17,246 nt of DNA from an uncultured Candidatus Melainabacteria bacterium (GTDB lineage: Bacteria; Cyanobacteriota; Vampirovibrionia; Gastranaerophilales; Gastranaerophilaceae). Below, in pieces: positions 6,856 to 13,587 of the stretch (positions within the stretch are counted from its first letter, which is position 1; every line of letters begins with the position of its first letter). The stretch is from positions 1 through 17,246 of the forward strand of contig CAKVJE010000032.1 in the NCBI GenBank assembly GCA_934754735.1, in the 5' to 3' direction. A model generated the notes under the pieces. That model ran no database searches. It saw only the letters and a list, made by a program, of their open reading frames with translations, and was not told where the DNA came from. Made by a program: the position numbers and the translations under genes.

Positions 6856-9102
6856 ATGAAAATCAACGTAAACGAACTTTTATTGATGAACAAAAAAGTA
6901 AGATTTGGAGAAGAAGGAGAAAAAACTACTCCACAAGTTACTGCACCGGCTCAAGAACCTGTTGCACCACAAACTGGAATGAATAGTTTGATGTTTCAAG
7001 GTATGATGAATGTTGCAGACAATCCTCAATTAGCAACTAACTTATCAGTTTTGAGAGAAGAAGCTACACAAGAAGCGCAACCAACAATGAAGAATGAACA
7101 AGATGCAACAGCTCCATTAAAAACAAATGTAGCTTTCCAAGGTAAAGCATCAAAATTTAAAAATATGACAATGGCTGCTTTAATGGGCTTGATGTCTTTA
7201 GGCGCAGTTTCATCATTGCAATCTTGCTCACCACTGGCAGAACAAAATGTTGAAGTAACAGTTGATATGAGTGCAATGACAGAATTGGTTTCCCAATTAA
7301 CAACTCTATTAAACCAAATGAAAGAACAACAACAAATTACAAATGAACAATTGAAGTTAATGAATTCTTATATGCTTCAATTAATGCAAGAAGTTCAAGA
7401 TGGTAATATAAGTCAAAAACAATTCTATCAAAAGATGTATGCTTACATGATTCAAAATGATGCAAACCAAAAAATTATTATCGAACAATTGGTACAAAAC
7501 GGTAAATCTCAAGAAGAAGCAAATGCTTTAATTAAAGATTTGATTGTTAAAGTAGAAGCTGGTCAAATTTCAGCAGAAGAAGCAATGAAGACTATTCAAA
7601 ACTTGTTAGGTGACATTAAAGGTATTTTAGGTCAAGTTCTAAATTCTCTTACTATTGCAGAAAACGATAGAAAAGAATTAATTGAACTTGCAAAACAAGG
7701 TAATGCAAATACATATCAAATTGTTAAACAAGGTGAAACTTTAATTACTAATAGCAATGCTGCTAATGAAAAATTAGATGGTATTAAAGATGCAATTGAA
7801 AAAGCAAACTTGGATAGCAATGCAAACTTTGCAACTGTTGTTAAGACATTAAACATGAATAAAGACCAATTAATCGGTGTTATGTTGAAACTTGGTTATA
7901 CTCAAGCTCAAATAGAAAAAATGACAGCTTCACAAATTATTGCAGCTATTAACAAGAATACACAAGCAACAAAAGAAAACAATGAAAAATTGAATGAAAT
8001 TTTAAATGAAGTTAAAGCTGGTAACTTGTCAGCAGAAGAAGCTTCTAAGAAAATTGTTAACTTGCTTGGTCAAATTCAAAAAACATTATCTGAAGTTATG
8101 GCAGGACTTAAAGAGCACTTTAAAAATGATGCAAAAACACTTATCGCATTAGATAAAATTAATGCAAACTTAGAAAAGAATAATGATAAAGTAGATTCTA
8201 CAAATATAATTTTAAATAATTTGTATACATTAACAAAAAATCAAGGCGCAAAAGCAGACGAAGCAGTTAAAGAAATTCTTAACTACATTGCAGCTGTTGG
8301 CTTTGAAATGAATAGAAACTTCGGTAAGTTGATTGAAGAAGTTCAAAACGGCAATGGCAAGTTAGACTATATGACAGAATTAATGGTTGCATTAAATAAA
8401 CAAGTTAAACAAAACGGCGATGATGGTAAGAAACTGGGTAATGATATCCTTAATTACTTAGGAGCAGTTGGTTTTGAAATGAACAGAAACTTTACTGCAG
8501 TATTGAATGCAATCAATGCATTAGCTGATAAGGGTAGTAGTGGAGCTGCCGATAAAATCGTTGCAATGTTAGAAAAAGTTCTTGAAAAACAAGATAAAAA
8601 TACAGAAACTATAGATGCTAATTGCAAGGCTATTATTGAAGCTATGGGTAAAATAAAAGTTGATGGCGTCAAAGTTGACTTGTCAAGTATAGAAGCTATG
8701 TTGAAGGATTTACTTACACAATCTAAGAAAAATGGCAACACATTATCCAGCATCGACGGTAAACTTAATGTAATTCAAATTACTCAACAAGGTATAGCAG
8801 ATAAAATAGACGCAGAAGCTCATAAAGGTGATATAAGATATCAAAGAGCAGACAAGTTTATGACAGATGTTCTTAATGCATTAGGAAAACTTTCTGATAA
8901 TGGCAAATATGATGACACTAAATTATTAGATGCATTAAATAAATTAAGCAATTTAGTTGATACTAGAACAGTTGATTTGCTAAATGCAATCAAAAATCAC
9001 GATGTTAAGGTTACAGTTGAAGCTGGTAAAATAAAATGTGAATGTAATTGTGGCGGCAAACATGAAGGTATTTTAGGTGATATCGAAAATACTTTAAAAT
9101 AG
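6856..9102 (+). CDS. large helical repeat protein with internal lipoprotein-like signal, function unknown
   Basis: A 748-residue protein. Residues 1-100 are polar and hold three Phe-Gly-type motifs: VRFGE (16-20), LMFQG (45-49) and NVAFQGK (91-97). Residues 98-124 read like a lipoprotein signal peptide, with a basic KASKFK, the hydrophobic MTMAALMGLMSLGAVSSL and then LQSC, but 100 residues in. From 135 to 720 the protein is almost all heptad-like helix rich in Leu, Asn, Lys, Gln and Glu. Internal repeats are visible. EVQDGNIS (179), KVEAGQIS (232) and EVKAGNLS (385) head similar helices, and ILNYIAAVGFEMNRNF (474) recurs as ILNYLGAVGFEMNRNF (531). The C-terminus has a cysteine cluster, KCECNCGG (727-734). 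No enzyme motif is seen. A filamentous or coiled-coil surface or periplasmic protein is the best guess. Own promoter and own terminator. Confidence 0.85.
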   Translation: MKINVNELLLMNKKVRFGEEGEKTTPQVTAPAQEPVAPQTGMNSLMFQGMMNVADNPQLATNLSVLREEATQEAQPTMKNEQDATAPLKTNVAFQGKASKFKNMTMAALMGLMSLGAVSSLQSCSPLAEQNVEVTVDMSAMTELVSQLTTLLNQMKEQQQITNEQLKLMNSYMLQLMQEVQDGNISQKQFYQKMYAYMIQNDANQKIIIEQLVQNGKSQEEANALIKDLIVKVEAGQISAEEAMKTIQNLLGDIKGILGQVLNSLTIAENDRKELIELAKQGNANTYQIVKQGETLITNSNAANEKLDGIKDAIEKANLDSNANFATVVKTLNMNKDQLIGVMLKLGYTQAQIEKMTASQIIAAINKNTQATKENNEKLNEILNEVKAGNLSAEEASKKIVNLLGQIQKTLSEVMAGLKEHFKNDAKTLIALDKINANLEKNNDKVDSTNIILNNLYTLTKNQGAKADEAVKEILNYIAAVGFEMNRNFGKLIEEVQNGNGKLDYMTELMVALNKQVKQNGDDGKKLGNDILNYLGAVGFEMNRNFTAVLNAINALADKGSSGAADKIVAMLEKVLEKQDKNTETIDANCKAIIEAMGKIKVDGVKVDLSSIEAMLKDLLTQSKKNGNTLSSIDGKLNVIQITQQGIADKIDAEAHKGDIRYQRADKFMTDVLNALGKLSDNGKYDDTKLLDALNKLSNLVDTRTVDLLNAIKNHDVKVTVEAGKIKCECNCGGKHEGILGDIENTLK

Positions 9103-9120
9103 TCATTATATAAATACAAT

Positions 9121-9159
9121 AAAAACGGTAAGTTCAAAAAGAATTTGCCGTTTTTTTTT
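9121..9159 (+). terminator. rho-independent terminator of the 748-residue protein gene
   Basis: A 15-bp stem (9121-9135 with 9141-9155, two G-U pairs) around AAAAA, followed by a run of T to 9159, lies 18 bases after the stop codon. Confidence 0.9.
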
Positions 9160-9191
9160 GTTTAAGTTTTTTCTAAAAAACTGCATAGAAA

Positions 9192-9222
9192 AAGCGGATG
9201 ATAAAAAAAATATCATCCGCTT
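9192..9222 (-). terminator. metK terminator, probably bidirectional
   Basis: A perfect 12-bp stem, AAGCGGATGATA with TATCATCCGCTT, has a 7-base loop. On the minus strand it follows the metK stop by 19 bases and leads into TTTTTCT. On the plus strand a T-rich run also follows, so it can back up the terminator at 9121-9159. Confidence 0.85.
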
Positions 9223-9241
9223 AGTTTTTTTATTCTAATTA

Positions 9242-10513
9242 TTAGCAAAGCGCACAAGAACTATCTAAAGACTTTTTTAAAGTATCAACCTTGTCTAATT
9301 GTTCCCAAGGAAGATTTAAATCTGTACGTCCCAAGTGTCCGTATGCTGCTAATTTTTGGTAGAATTTACCACCGTTTTTAGCAGGCAAGTTTCTCAAATC
9401 AAAGTTTGAAATAATTGCAGCAGGTCTTAAATCAAAATTAGCTTTTACTAATTCTGAAATTTCGTCATCGGAAATTTTACCTGTACCGAATGTATCAACA
9501 AAAATTGAAATAGGTTCTGCTACACCGATAGCGTAAGCTAATTCAATTTCACATTTTTCAGCAAGTCCTGCTGCAACAATATTTTTCGCAACATATCTTG
9601 CAGCGTAAGCAGCTGATCTGTCAACCTTCGTTGGATCTTTTCCTGAGAAAGCTCCGCCGCCATGTCTAGAATAACCACCGTAAGTATCTACGATGATTTT
9701 TCTACCTGTTAAACCTGAATCGCCTTGTGGGCCGCCAACTACAAATCTACCTGATGGGTTGATTAAAATGATTGTTTCACTATCAAGTTTGATTGATTCA
9801 GTTTCAAATACATAATCGATTACACATCTCTTCAAGTCATTTTTTATAATTTCTTGAACTTTTGAGTTGTCATTAATTCCGTTGATTTCTGCTGCGTGTT
9901 GAGTAGAAAGCAATACTGTGTGAATTCTTGAAGGTTTACCGTCAACATATTCAACAGTAACTTGTGACTTTCCATCTGGTCTTAAATATTTTAAAATACC
10001 TTCTTTTCTAACTTGAGCCAATCTGTAAGATAATTTGTGAGCCAAGCTGATAGGAAGTGGCATAAGTTCAGGTGTTTCGTTACAAGCGTAGCCAAACATA
10101 ATACCTTGGTCGCCGGCACCGATGTTTTCAGTTTCTGATTTAGAAGTGTCAGCGTTTTCGCTTCTGCTTTCTAATGCTTTGTTTACACCACCAGCGATAT
10201 CTACTGATTGTTCATCAATACTTGTTAAAACTGCACAAGTATCACAATCAAAACCGCCACCGGCTTGTCCTTCATAGCCGATATTTCTAACAGTATTTCT
10301 AACTACTTGCGGAATATCTACATAACAATTAGATGTAATTTCACCACAAACAAGAACCATACCTGTTGTAGCAGTTGTTTCTGCTGCAACTCTTGATTGA
10401 GAATCTTTTGTTAAAAATTCGTCTAAAATTGCGTCTGAAATTTGGTCGCAAACTTTGTCAGGGTGTCCTTCTGTAACTGATTCAGAAGTGAACAAAAATT
10501 TTTTTGATGTCAT
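9242..10513 (-). CDS. metK: S-adenosylmethionine synthetase
   Basis: Makes S-adenosylmethionine from methionine and ATP; a cytoplasmic enzyme of 423 residues from this start. The frame is open for another 40 codons upstream. The start at 10513 is chosen because the protein then begins [20 protein letters not shown] as the family does, and AAGGAG lies 7 bases before it (10521-10526). ATP/Mg-binding [18 protein letters not shown] spans 14-31 (His17, Asp19). The hexapeptide GAGDQG is at 132-137, and the phosphate-binding loop [19 protein letters not shown] is at 285-303. The C-terminus extends to SSCALC. The length is slightly above the roughly 380-400 residues common in bacteria but normal for some lineages. 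It is divergent from the HEAT-like gene and has a good promoter and a roughly 65-nt leader that may be regulatory. Confidence 0.97.
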   Translation of the reverse strand: MTSKKFLFTSESVTEGHPDKVCDQISDAILDEFLTKDSQSRVAAETTATTGMVLVCGEITSNCYVDIPQVVRNTVRNIGYEGQAGGGFDCDTCAVLTSIDEQSVDIAGGVNKALESRSENADTSKSETENIGAGDQGIMFGYACNETPELMPLPISLAHKLSYRLAQVRKEGILKYLRPDGKSQVTVEYVDGKPSRIHTVLLSTQHAAEINGINDNSKVQEIIKNDLKRCVIDYVFETESIKLDSETIILINPSGRFVVGGPQGDSGLTGRKIIVDTYGGYSRHGGGAFSGKDPTKVDRSAAYAARYVAKNIVAAGLAEKCEIELAYAIGVAEPISIFVDTFGTGKISDDEISELVKANFDLRPAAIISNFDLRNLPAKNGGKFYQKLAAYGHLGRTDLNLPWEQLDKVDTLKKSLDSSCALC

Positions 10514-10522
10514 TTTTTTTCT

Positions 10523-10565
10523 CCTTAATTTATTTACTCCGGTAAGGTTTTTAATTCCGACCCGG
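10523..10565 (-). promoter_or_regulatory. metK leader with a possible SD-masking pseudoknot
   Basis: Reading along the mRNA, the segments are CCGG (10565-10562), CCTTA (10547-10543), CCGG (10542-10539) and TAAGG (10527-10523), the last being part of the Shine-Dalgarno sequence. CCGG can pair with CCGG and CCTTA with TAAGG, in the interleaved order of an H-type pseudoknot. The stems are short (4 and 5 bp). No known SAM riboswitch class was recognised, so this is only a candidate. Confidence 0.25.
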
Positions 10566-10580
10566 TTATACATTAGTAAC

Positions 10581-10609
10581 ATTCTAGTATGAAGAGGCGT
10601 AAAAAGCAA
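10581..10609 (-). promoter_or_regulatory. metK promoter
   Basis: On the minus strand TTGCTT (10604-10609) and TAGAAT (10581-10586) are separated by exactly 17 bp. Transcription would start near 10574, leaving a leader of about 60 bases before the metK ATG. Confidence 0.65.
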
Positions 10610-10721
10610 GAAATGCTTAAAATTTCTACACATTAGCAGGGCTTATTGATTATTTTTTTTACAAATTTTACATTGATATTAAGATTATGTAAGGAAATCT
10701 TAATTTCGTAAAAATTTAGTC

Positions 10722-10756
10722 TATAATAAAATTGCAAAAGAGAAAAATAGAAGGAG
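10722..10756 (+). promoter_or_regulatory. -10 box and ribosome binding site of the HEAT-like gene
   Basis: A consensus TATAAT lies at 10722-10727, and AAGGAG lies at 10751-10756, six bases before the ATG at 10763. The -35 region (about 10699-10704) is poor. This promoter probably serves the three genes up to 12565. Confidence 0.55.
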
Positions 10757-10762
10757 AAAGAT

Positions 10763-11044
10763 ATGCAATCAGTAGAAGAAATGCTAGGCAAGTTAGAAAC
10801 AGCAGATAATACAACTAAGAATAAAATTGAAAATATTTTAGTAGACAAAGGTACAGCTGTTGTTCCTGAACTTGTTAACCAATTACAAGTAGTAAGAGGT
10901 GTAAAACGTGGTGTTGTTGCTATGACTCTTATTAGAATTGGTGAAGCTTCTGTTGAATATCTTAGAAAAGCTGCTCACGACAATAAAGACTTTGAATGGG
11001 TTGCAAAATACCTTATTTCTGAAATCAAAGGCGTCGCAGCATAA
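10763..11044 (+). CDS. small HEAT-repeat-like protein
   Basis: A 93-residue all-helical protein. Residues 1-30 form a charged helix ([20 protein letters not shown]). The segment around [20 protein letters not shown] and [18 protein letters not shown] (about 33-72) has the pattern of one or two HEAT/PBS-lyase-type helix pairs: a Pro near the start, a hydrophobic helix, then an Arg/Gly turn. Proteins this short with a HEAT-like pair usually act by binding another protein. It has its own strong SD and lies 20 bp upstream of rnhA on the same strand, so it is probably co-transcribed with it. The family assignment rests on pattern alone. No catalytic motif is seen. Confidence 0.65.
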   Translation: MQSVEEMLGKLETADNTTKNKIENILVDKGTAVVPELVNQLQVVRGVKRGVVAMTLIRIGEASVEYLRKAAHDNKDFEWVAKYLISEIKGVAA

Positions 11045-11064
11045 TTTGTAGCCGAGATTTTGAC

Positions 11065-11544
11065 GTGGGAGAGAGAGTTAAAGTAAACATATACACAGAC
11101 GGGGCTTGCAGTGGAAATCCTGGCCCAGGAGGTTATGGTGCTGTAATTGTTTATGTCGACGCAAATGGTGTAAAGCATGAAAAAGAATTTTCTGCCGGAT
11201 ATAAACATGTTACAAATAACCAAATGGAATTAATGGCTGTAATTGTTGCTATTGAAGCTTTGAAAAAGCCTTGCGAAATTATTTTAACATCTGATAGTAA
11301 ATATGTTGTAGAAGCATTTGAAAAAAAATGGATTGACGGTTGGATAAAACGTGGTTGGAAAACTGCGGATAAAAAGCCGGTTAAGAATGTTGAATTGTGG
11401 CAAAGACTTCTTACTGCTTTAAAACCACATAGGATTGATTTTGTCTGGGTGAAGGGGCATGCCGGACATGTTTACAATGAACGCTGTGATGAATTAGCAG
11501 TTACGGCTTATAAACAAGGTGATTTAAAAGAGGAATTAGTTTAA
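11065..11544 (+). CDS. rnhA: ribonuclease HI
   Basis: Cleaves the RNA strand of RNA:DNA hybrids (R-loops, primers, misinserted ribonucleotides). At 159 residues it has the usual size. All catalytic acids are in place: Asp12 in [17 protein letters not shown], Glu55 in NNQMELMAV, Asp77 in LTSDSKYV and Asp142 in ERCDELA. The His132 of VKGHAGH is also present. The basic handle region [12 protein letters not shown] (89-100) follows the E. coli type. The start is GTG at 11065; no ATG lies in frame before the conserved IYTDGA, and the ribosome binding site is weak, so translation may depend partly on the upstream gene, 20 bp away. The next gene begins 13 bp after the stop. Confidence 0.96.
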   Translation: MGERVKVNIYTDGACSGNPGPGGYGAVIVYVDANGVKHEKEFSAGYKHVTNNQMELMAVIVAIEALKKPCEIILTSDSKYVVEAFEKKWIDGWIKRGWKTADKKPVKNVELWQRLLTALKPHRIDFVWVKGHAGHVYNERCDELAVTAYKQGDLKEELV

Positions 11545-11557
11545 AGGGAATTTTAGA

Positions 11558-12565
11558 ATGAAAAAATTAATCATATCTTTATTGACGACTTTTTTGTTGT
11601 TTGGGCAGGTAAATGCCGCAAATATTGATGTATTACCAACAATGCAGAGTAAAACAAACGTGCAAGACCGTGTTTGGGTTGGAACATTCCAAATAGTATG
11701 GAATGATTTTATAGACAAAATAGCCCATAATCCTGTGAAATTTCCGGAAGGAACACCAGCAATTGTCAACGAATTAAACAAACAAGATTTTACGATTAAT
11801 GAATTAAACGAAAACTGTTATTATCGTTATGTCGGTAAGATTAAGAAAAATACAAAGAAAACAATTGCAAAGGCTATAAAGAGAAAATTCCAAGAATCTA
11901 GCGATTTATTGGACAAATTGGACTTGACTCCATCAAAAGATAGATTCATTGTTTATGCTATGTTGAAAAAAGATTTTCAATTTGCAACAATCTTTGATAA
12001 ATTAGGTAAATCTGATTTTAGAGGTGAACAAGCAGAATTTTTTGGTATAAATAATCAATCTGATGAAAGTTTAGATAAAGCTGTAAGTGTTTTATTCTAC
12101 AATAGCCCTTCTGATTTTGCAGTTAAATTAGATACAGTTGGCAAGGATGAAGTATTTTTATACAAAACTCCTACAACAAAAGCCTTTAGCTATATTTATT
12201 CAGACATGTTAAAGAAACAAGCTGCTTATGAAGGCGAAAGTGAATTTGATAAAGTAGATGAGTTAAAAGTGCCTAACTTGAAGTTCTTTGAAGAGAAATC
12301 GTTTGATGAAGTTTGCGGAAAAAGAATTAAAGGTACTAATTTAATGATTGATCAAGCAATGGAAACTATTAGATTTGAAATGGATAATACTGGAGTTAAG
12401 TTGAAAAGTGAGGCAGCTATGACAATTATGAAGATGTCATTAGAACCACCTAAAGAACCAAGGATTTTTAATTTTGATGATACATTTGTATTATTCTTAA
12501 AAGAAAAAGGAAAGAACAAACCTTATTTTGCATTGAGAGTTCATAATATTTCAAACTTTCAATAG
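11558..12565 (+). CDS. secreted serpin-like protein (divergent), function unknown
   Basis: A 335-residue protein with a clear signal peptide: MKK, a hydrophobic LIISLLTTFLLFG, and a cleavage-type site VNA|AN after residue 20. The C-terminal third reads like the end of a serpin. VPNLKFFEEKSFDEV (238-252) resembles the LPKFK strand. LMIDQAMETIRFEMDNTG (262-279) resembles the helix-to-strand 5A segment before the reactive loop. SEAAMTIMKMSLEPP (284-298) lies where the hinge and loop would be, and FNFDDTFVLFLKE plus PYFALRVHN (305-329) resemble the FxADHPFxFxI ... GRVxxP ending. The hinge does not match the inhibitory GTEAAAAT pattern, so it may not inhibit proteases. The N-terminal half shows no clear match. 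The gene is the last of a likely three-gene unit (SD AAAGGGA) and ends at a terminator. Confidence 0.6.
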   Translation: MKKLIISLLTTFLLFGQVNAANIDVLPTMQSKTNVQDRVWVGTFQIVWNDFIDKIAHNPVKFPEGTPAIVNELNKQDFTINELNENCYYRYVGKIKKNTKKTIAKAIKRKFQESSDLLDKLDLTPSKDRFIVYAMLKKDFQFATIFDKLGKSDFRGEQAEFFGINNQSDESLDKAVSVLFYNSPSDFAVKLDTVGKDEVFLYKTPTTKAFSYIYSDMLKKQAAYEGESEFDKVDELKVPNLKFFEEKSFDEVCGKRIKGTNLMIDQAMETIRFEMDNTGVKLKSEAAMTIMKMSLEPPKEPRIFNFDDTFVLFLKEKGKNKPYFALRVHNISNFQ

Positions 12566-12586
12566 GTAATAGTTGTAAATAAGCGG

Positions 12587-12620
12587 TCCGAATTGTATTA
12601 ATATAATTCGGATCTTTTTT
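12587..12620 (+). terminator. rho-independent terminator
   Basis: A stem TCCGAATTGTAT/ATATAATTCGGA (12587-12598 with 12601-12612; the innermost pairs must stay open) is followed by TCTTTTTT. It lies 21 bases after the stop of the serpin-like gene. Confidence 0.85.
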
Positions 12621-12633
12621 ATAAAAAAAGTAC

Positions 12634-12662
12634 TTGCAAAAAAAAAATCAGCAAGGTATACT
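12634..12662 (+). promoter_or_regulatory. strong promoter for the tRNA-Asp transcript
   Basis: TTGCAA (12634-12639) and TATACT (12657-12662) are separated by exactly 17 bp. The expected start is near 12669, at the base of a 7-bp hairpin (12670-12689, GTGGTCA/TGACTAC with loop GCGAAA). The mature tRNA begins 136 bases further on, so the primary transcript has a long structured leader. Confidence 0.7.
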
Positions 12663-12705
12663 TATAAATGTGGTCAGCGAAATGACTACAATGACAAAAG
12701 AATAT

Positions 12706-12778
12706 GGGAGCGTAGCTCAGTCTGGCCCTAGTGAGGCAGAGCCGAACGGTATATAGATAAAGCTTTAACCGGACTGAG
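12706..12778 (+). pseudogene. partial tRNA-Asp copy in the tRNA leader
   Basis: Bases 12706-12725 (GGGAGCGTAGCTCAGTCTGG) are identical to the first 20 bases of the tRNA-Asp that begins at 12805, 99 bp downstream. After this the sequence departs: no anticodon arm or 3' acceptor half follows. Instead CTCAGTCTGG (12716-12725) can pair with CCGGACTGAG (12769-12778), with one G-U pair, to give a 10-bp long-range stem enclosing GGCAGAGCC and the palindrome TAAAGCTTTA. It could be the wreck of a tandem tRNA gene or a structured leader RNA made from one. Confidence 0.6.
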
Positions 12779-12804
12779 AAACGAAAACCAAACAATTTAG
12801 ACAA

Positions 12805-12882
12805 GGGAGCGTAGCTCAGTCTGGTTAGAGCGCATGCCTGTCACGCATGAGGTCGCGAGTTCGAGCCTCGTCGTTCCCGCCA
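12805..12882 (+). tRNA. tRNA-Asp (anticodon GTC)
   Basis: A complete cloverleaf of 78 bases including an encoded CCA. The acceptor stem GGGAGCG pairs with CGTTCCC (one G-U). The D arm is GCTC/GAGC, and the anticodon stem CATGC/GCATG holds the loop CTGTCAC with GTC at 12840-12842. The variable loop is AGGTC, and the T arm GCGAG/CTCGT has the loop TTCGAGC. The discriminator is G, the identity base of tRNA-Asp. A terminator follows 5 bases later. Confidence 0.97.
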
Positions 12883-12886
12883 TTTT

Positions 12887-12911
12887 AAGAGGGTTTCAAG
12901 CCCTCTTTTTT
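12887..12911 (+). terminator. rho-independent terminator of tRNA-Asp
   Basis: A stem AAGAGGG/CCCTCTT with a 7-base loop leads into a run of T immediately after the encoded CCA. Confidence 0.85.
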
Positions 12912-12986
12912 AATGCAATAAAAAACGTTCCAAAAACATTCCATTTTGGTATTTGTTTAGGCTAGTTAATAATAAAAAAGTTGCCT

Positions 12987-13574
12987 ATGTAATTTATTGA
13001 GTGCTTTGATTATTACAGATGGTGCGAATTACGTGAAGAAGTTCTGGAGAAACTTATCTACGAAAGCCAAAACATTCAAGCAGACTCAGGTGAAGGCTGG
13101 AATGAGACTTATAGCAACAATTGGCTAAAAACAATTTTAAAAGGATTAGGAGCAACTGACGTTAGCATAAGAGGTTCTTACTCAGGTTCACATCAAATGT
13201 TGTATTCAGATCCCGGCTATGTACATTTCACCCTGAACGGTCATAAATATGAATTGCCGTTAGCCGGTTATGATGCAATGTTACGAAAATACGAACATAA
13301 CACAAATTGGTATGATACATCCGAAGTCGAAAAGATGAAAGAAAAATTGAAAAAAGGCGGTTTCCCCGCTTCATCTATTGATAAGATATTCAAATTGGCA
13401 AAAAGCGTAGATGGCAAGCCGATTGACGGTGAAAAATGCTATATGATTTCTTGTAATGCTAATTTAATAATCGAAAAATTGTATAAAGATGTCAGCATAA
13501 ACTCTGTTGGAGACGTCATTAATTTCATTGAAAATATTGACTCTTACCAAAGACAAGAAGCGACAGAAGAATAA
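12987..13574 (+). pseudogene. unknown protein gene with a stop at codon 2 (or lost 5' end)
   Basis: An open frame of 193 codons runs from 12993 to the stop at 13574, but its only upstream in-frame ATG (12987) is followed at once by TAA (12990-12992). The first usable ATG inside is at 13197, giving 125 residues. The codons before it still read like protein (FDYYRWCELREEVLEKLIYE, then SGEGWNETYSNNWLKTILKG), so the gene seems to have lost its start by a codon-2 nonsense change or a 5' truncation, or to use a non-standard start. The protein is mixed alpha/beta with aromatic-rich strands such as SDPGYVHFTLNGHKYELPL and a Lys-rich helix around 110-125. No family was recognised. It lies just after tRNA-Asp and converges with the Fic gene, 13 bp apart. 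Confidence 0.55.
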
Positions 13575-13587
13575 TTAAACATATATT

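Noticed and set aside
7500..8560. Repeated segments within the 748-residue protein gene as a CRISPR-like or DNA repeat array
   Set aside because: The repeats are in frame, unevenly spaced and more conserved at protein than DNA level, so they are internal protein repeats.
8454..8753. 99-codon minus-strand frame inside the 748-residue protein gene
   Set aside because: An antisense shadow of a repetitive AT-rich coding region, with no RBS or promoter.
10514..10633. 40-codon N-terminal extension of MetK
   Set aside because: It would include the promoter and the SD sequence. The family starts at the Met encoded at 10513, which has AAGGAG in front of it.
12619..12804. 61-codon minus-strand frame over the tRNA leader
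   Set aside because: It is antisense to the tRNA-Asp promoter, leader and partial tRNA copy and has no coding character.
12805..12882. tRNA-Asp 3' end as a proven attachment site
   Set aside because: No second copy of the 3' end could be found by eye in the rest of the window, so no att site is annotated.
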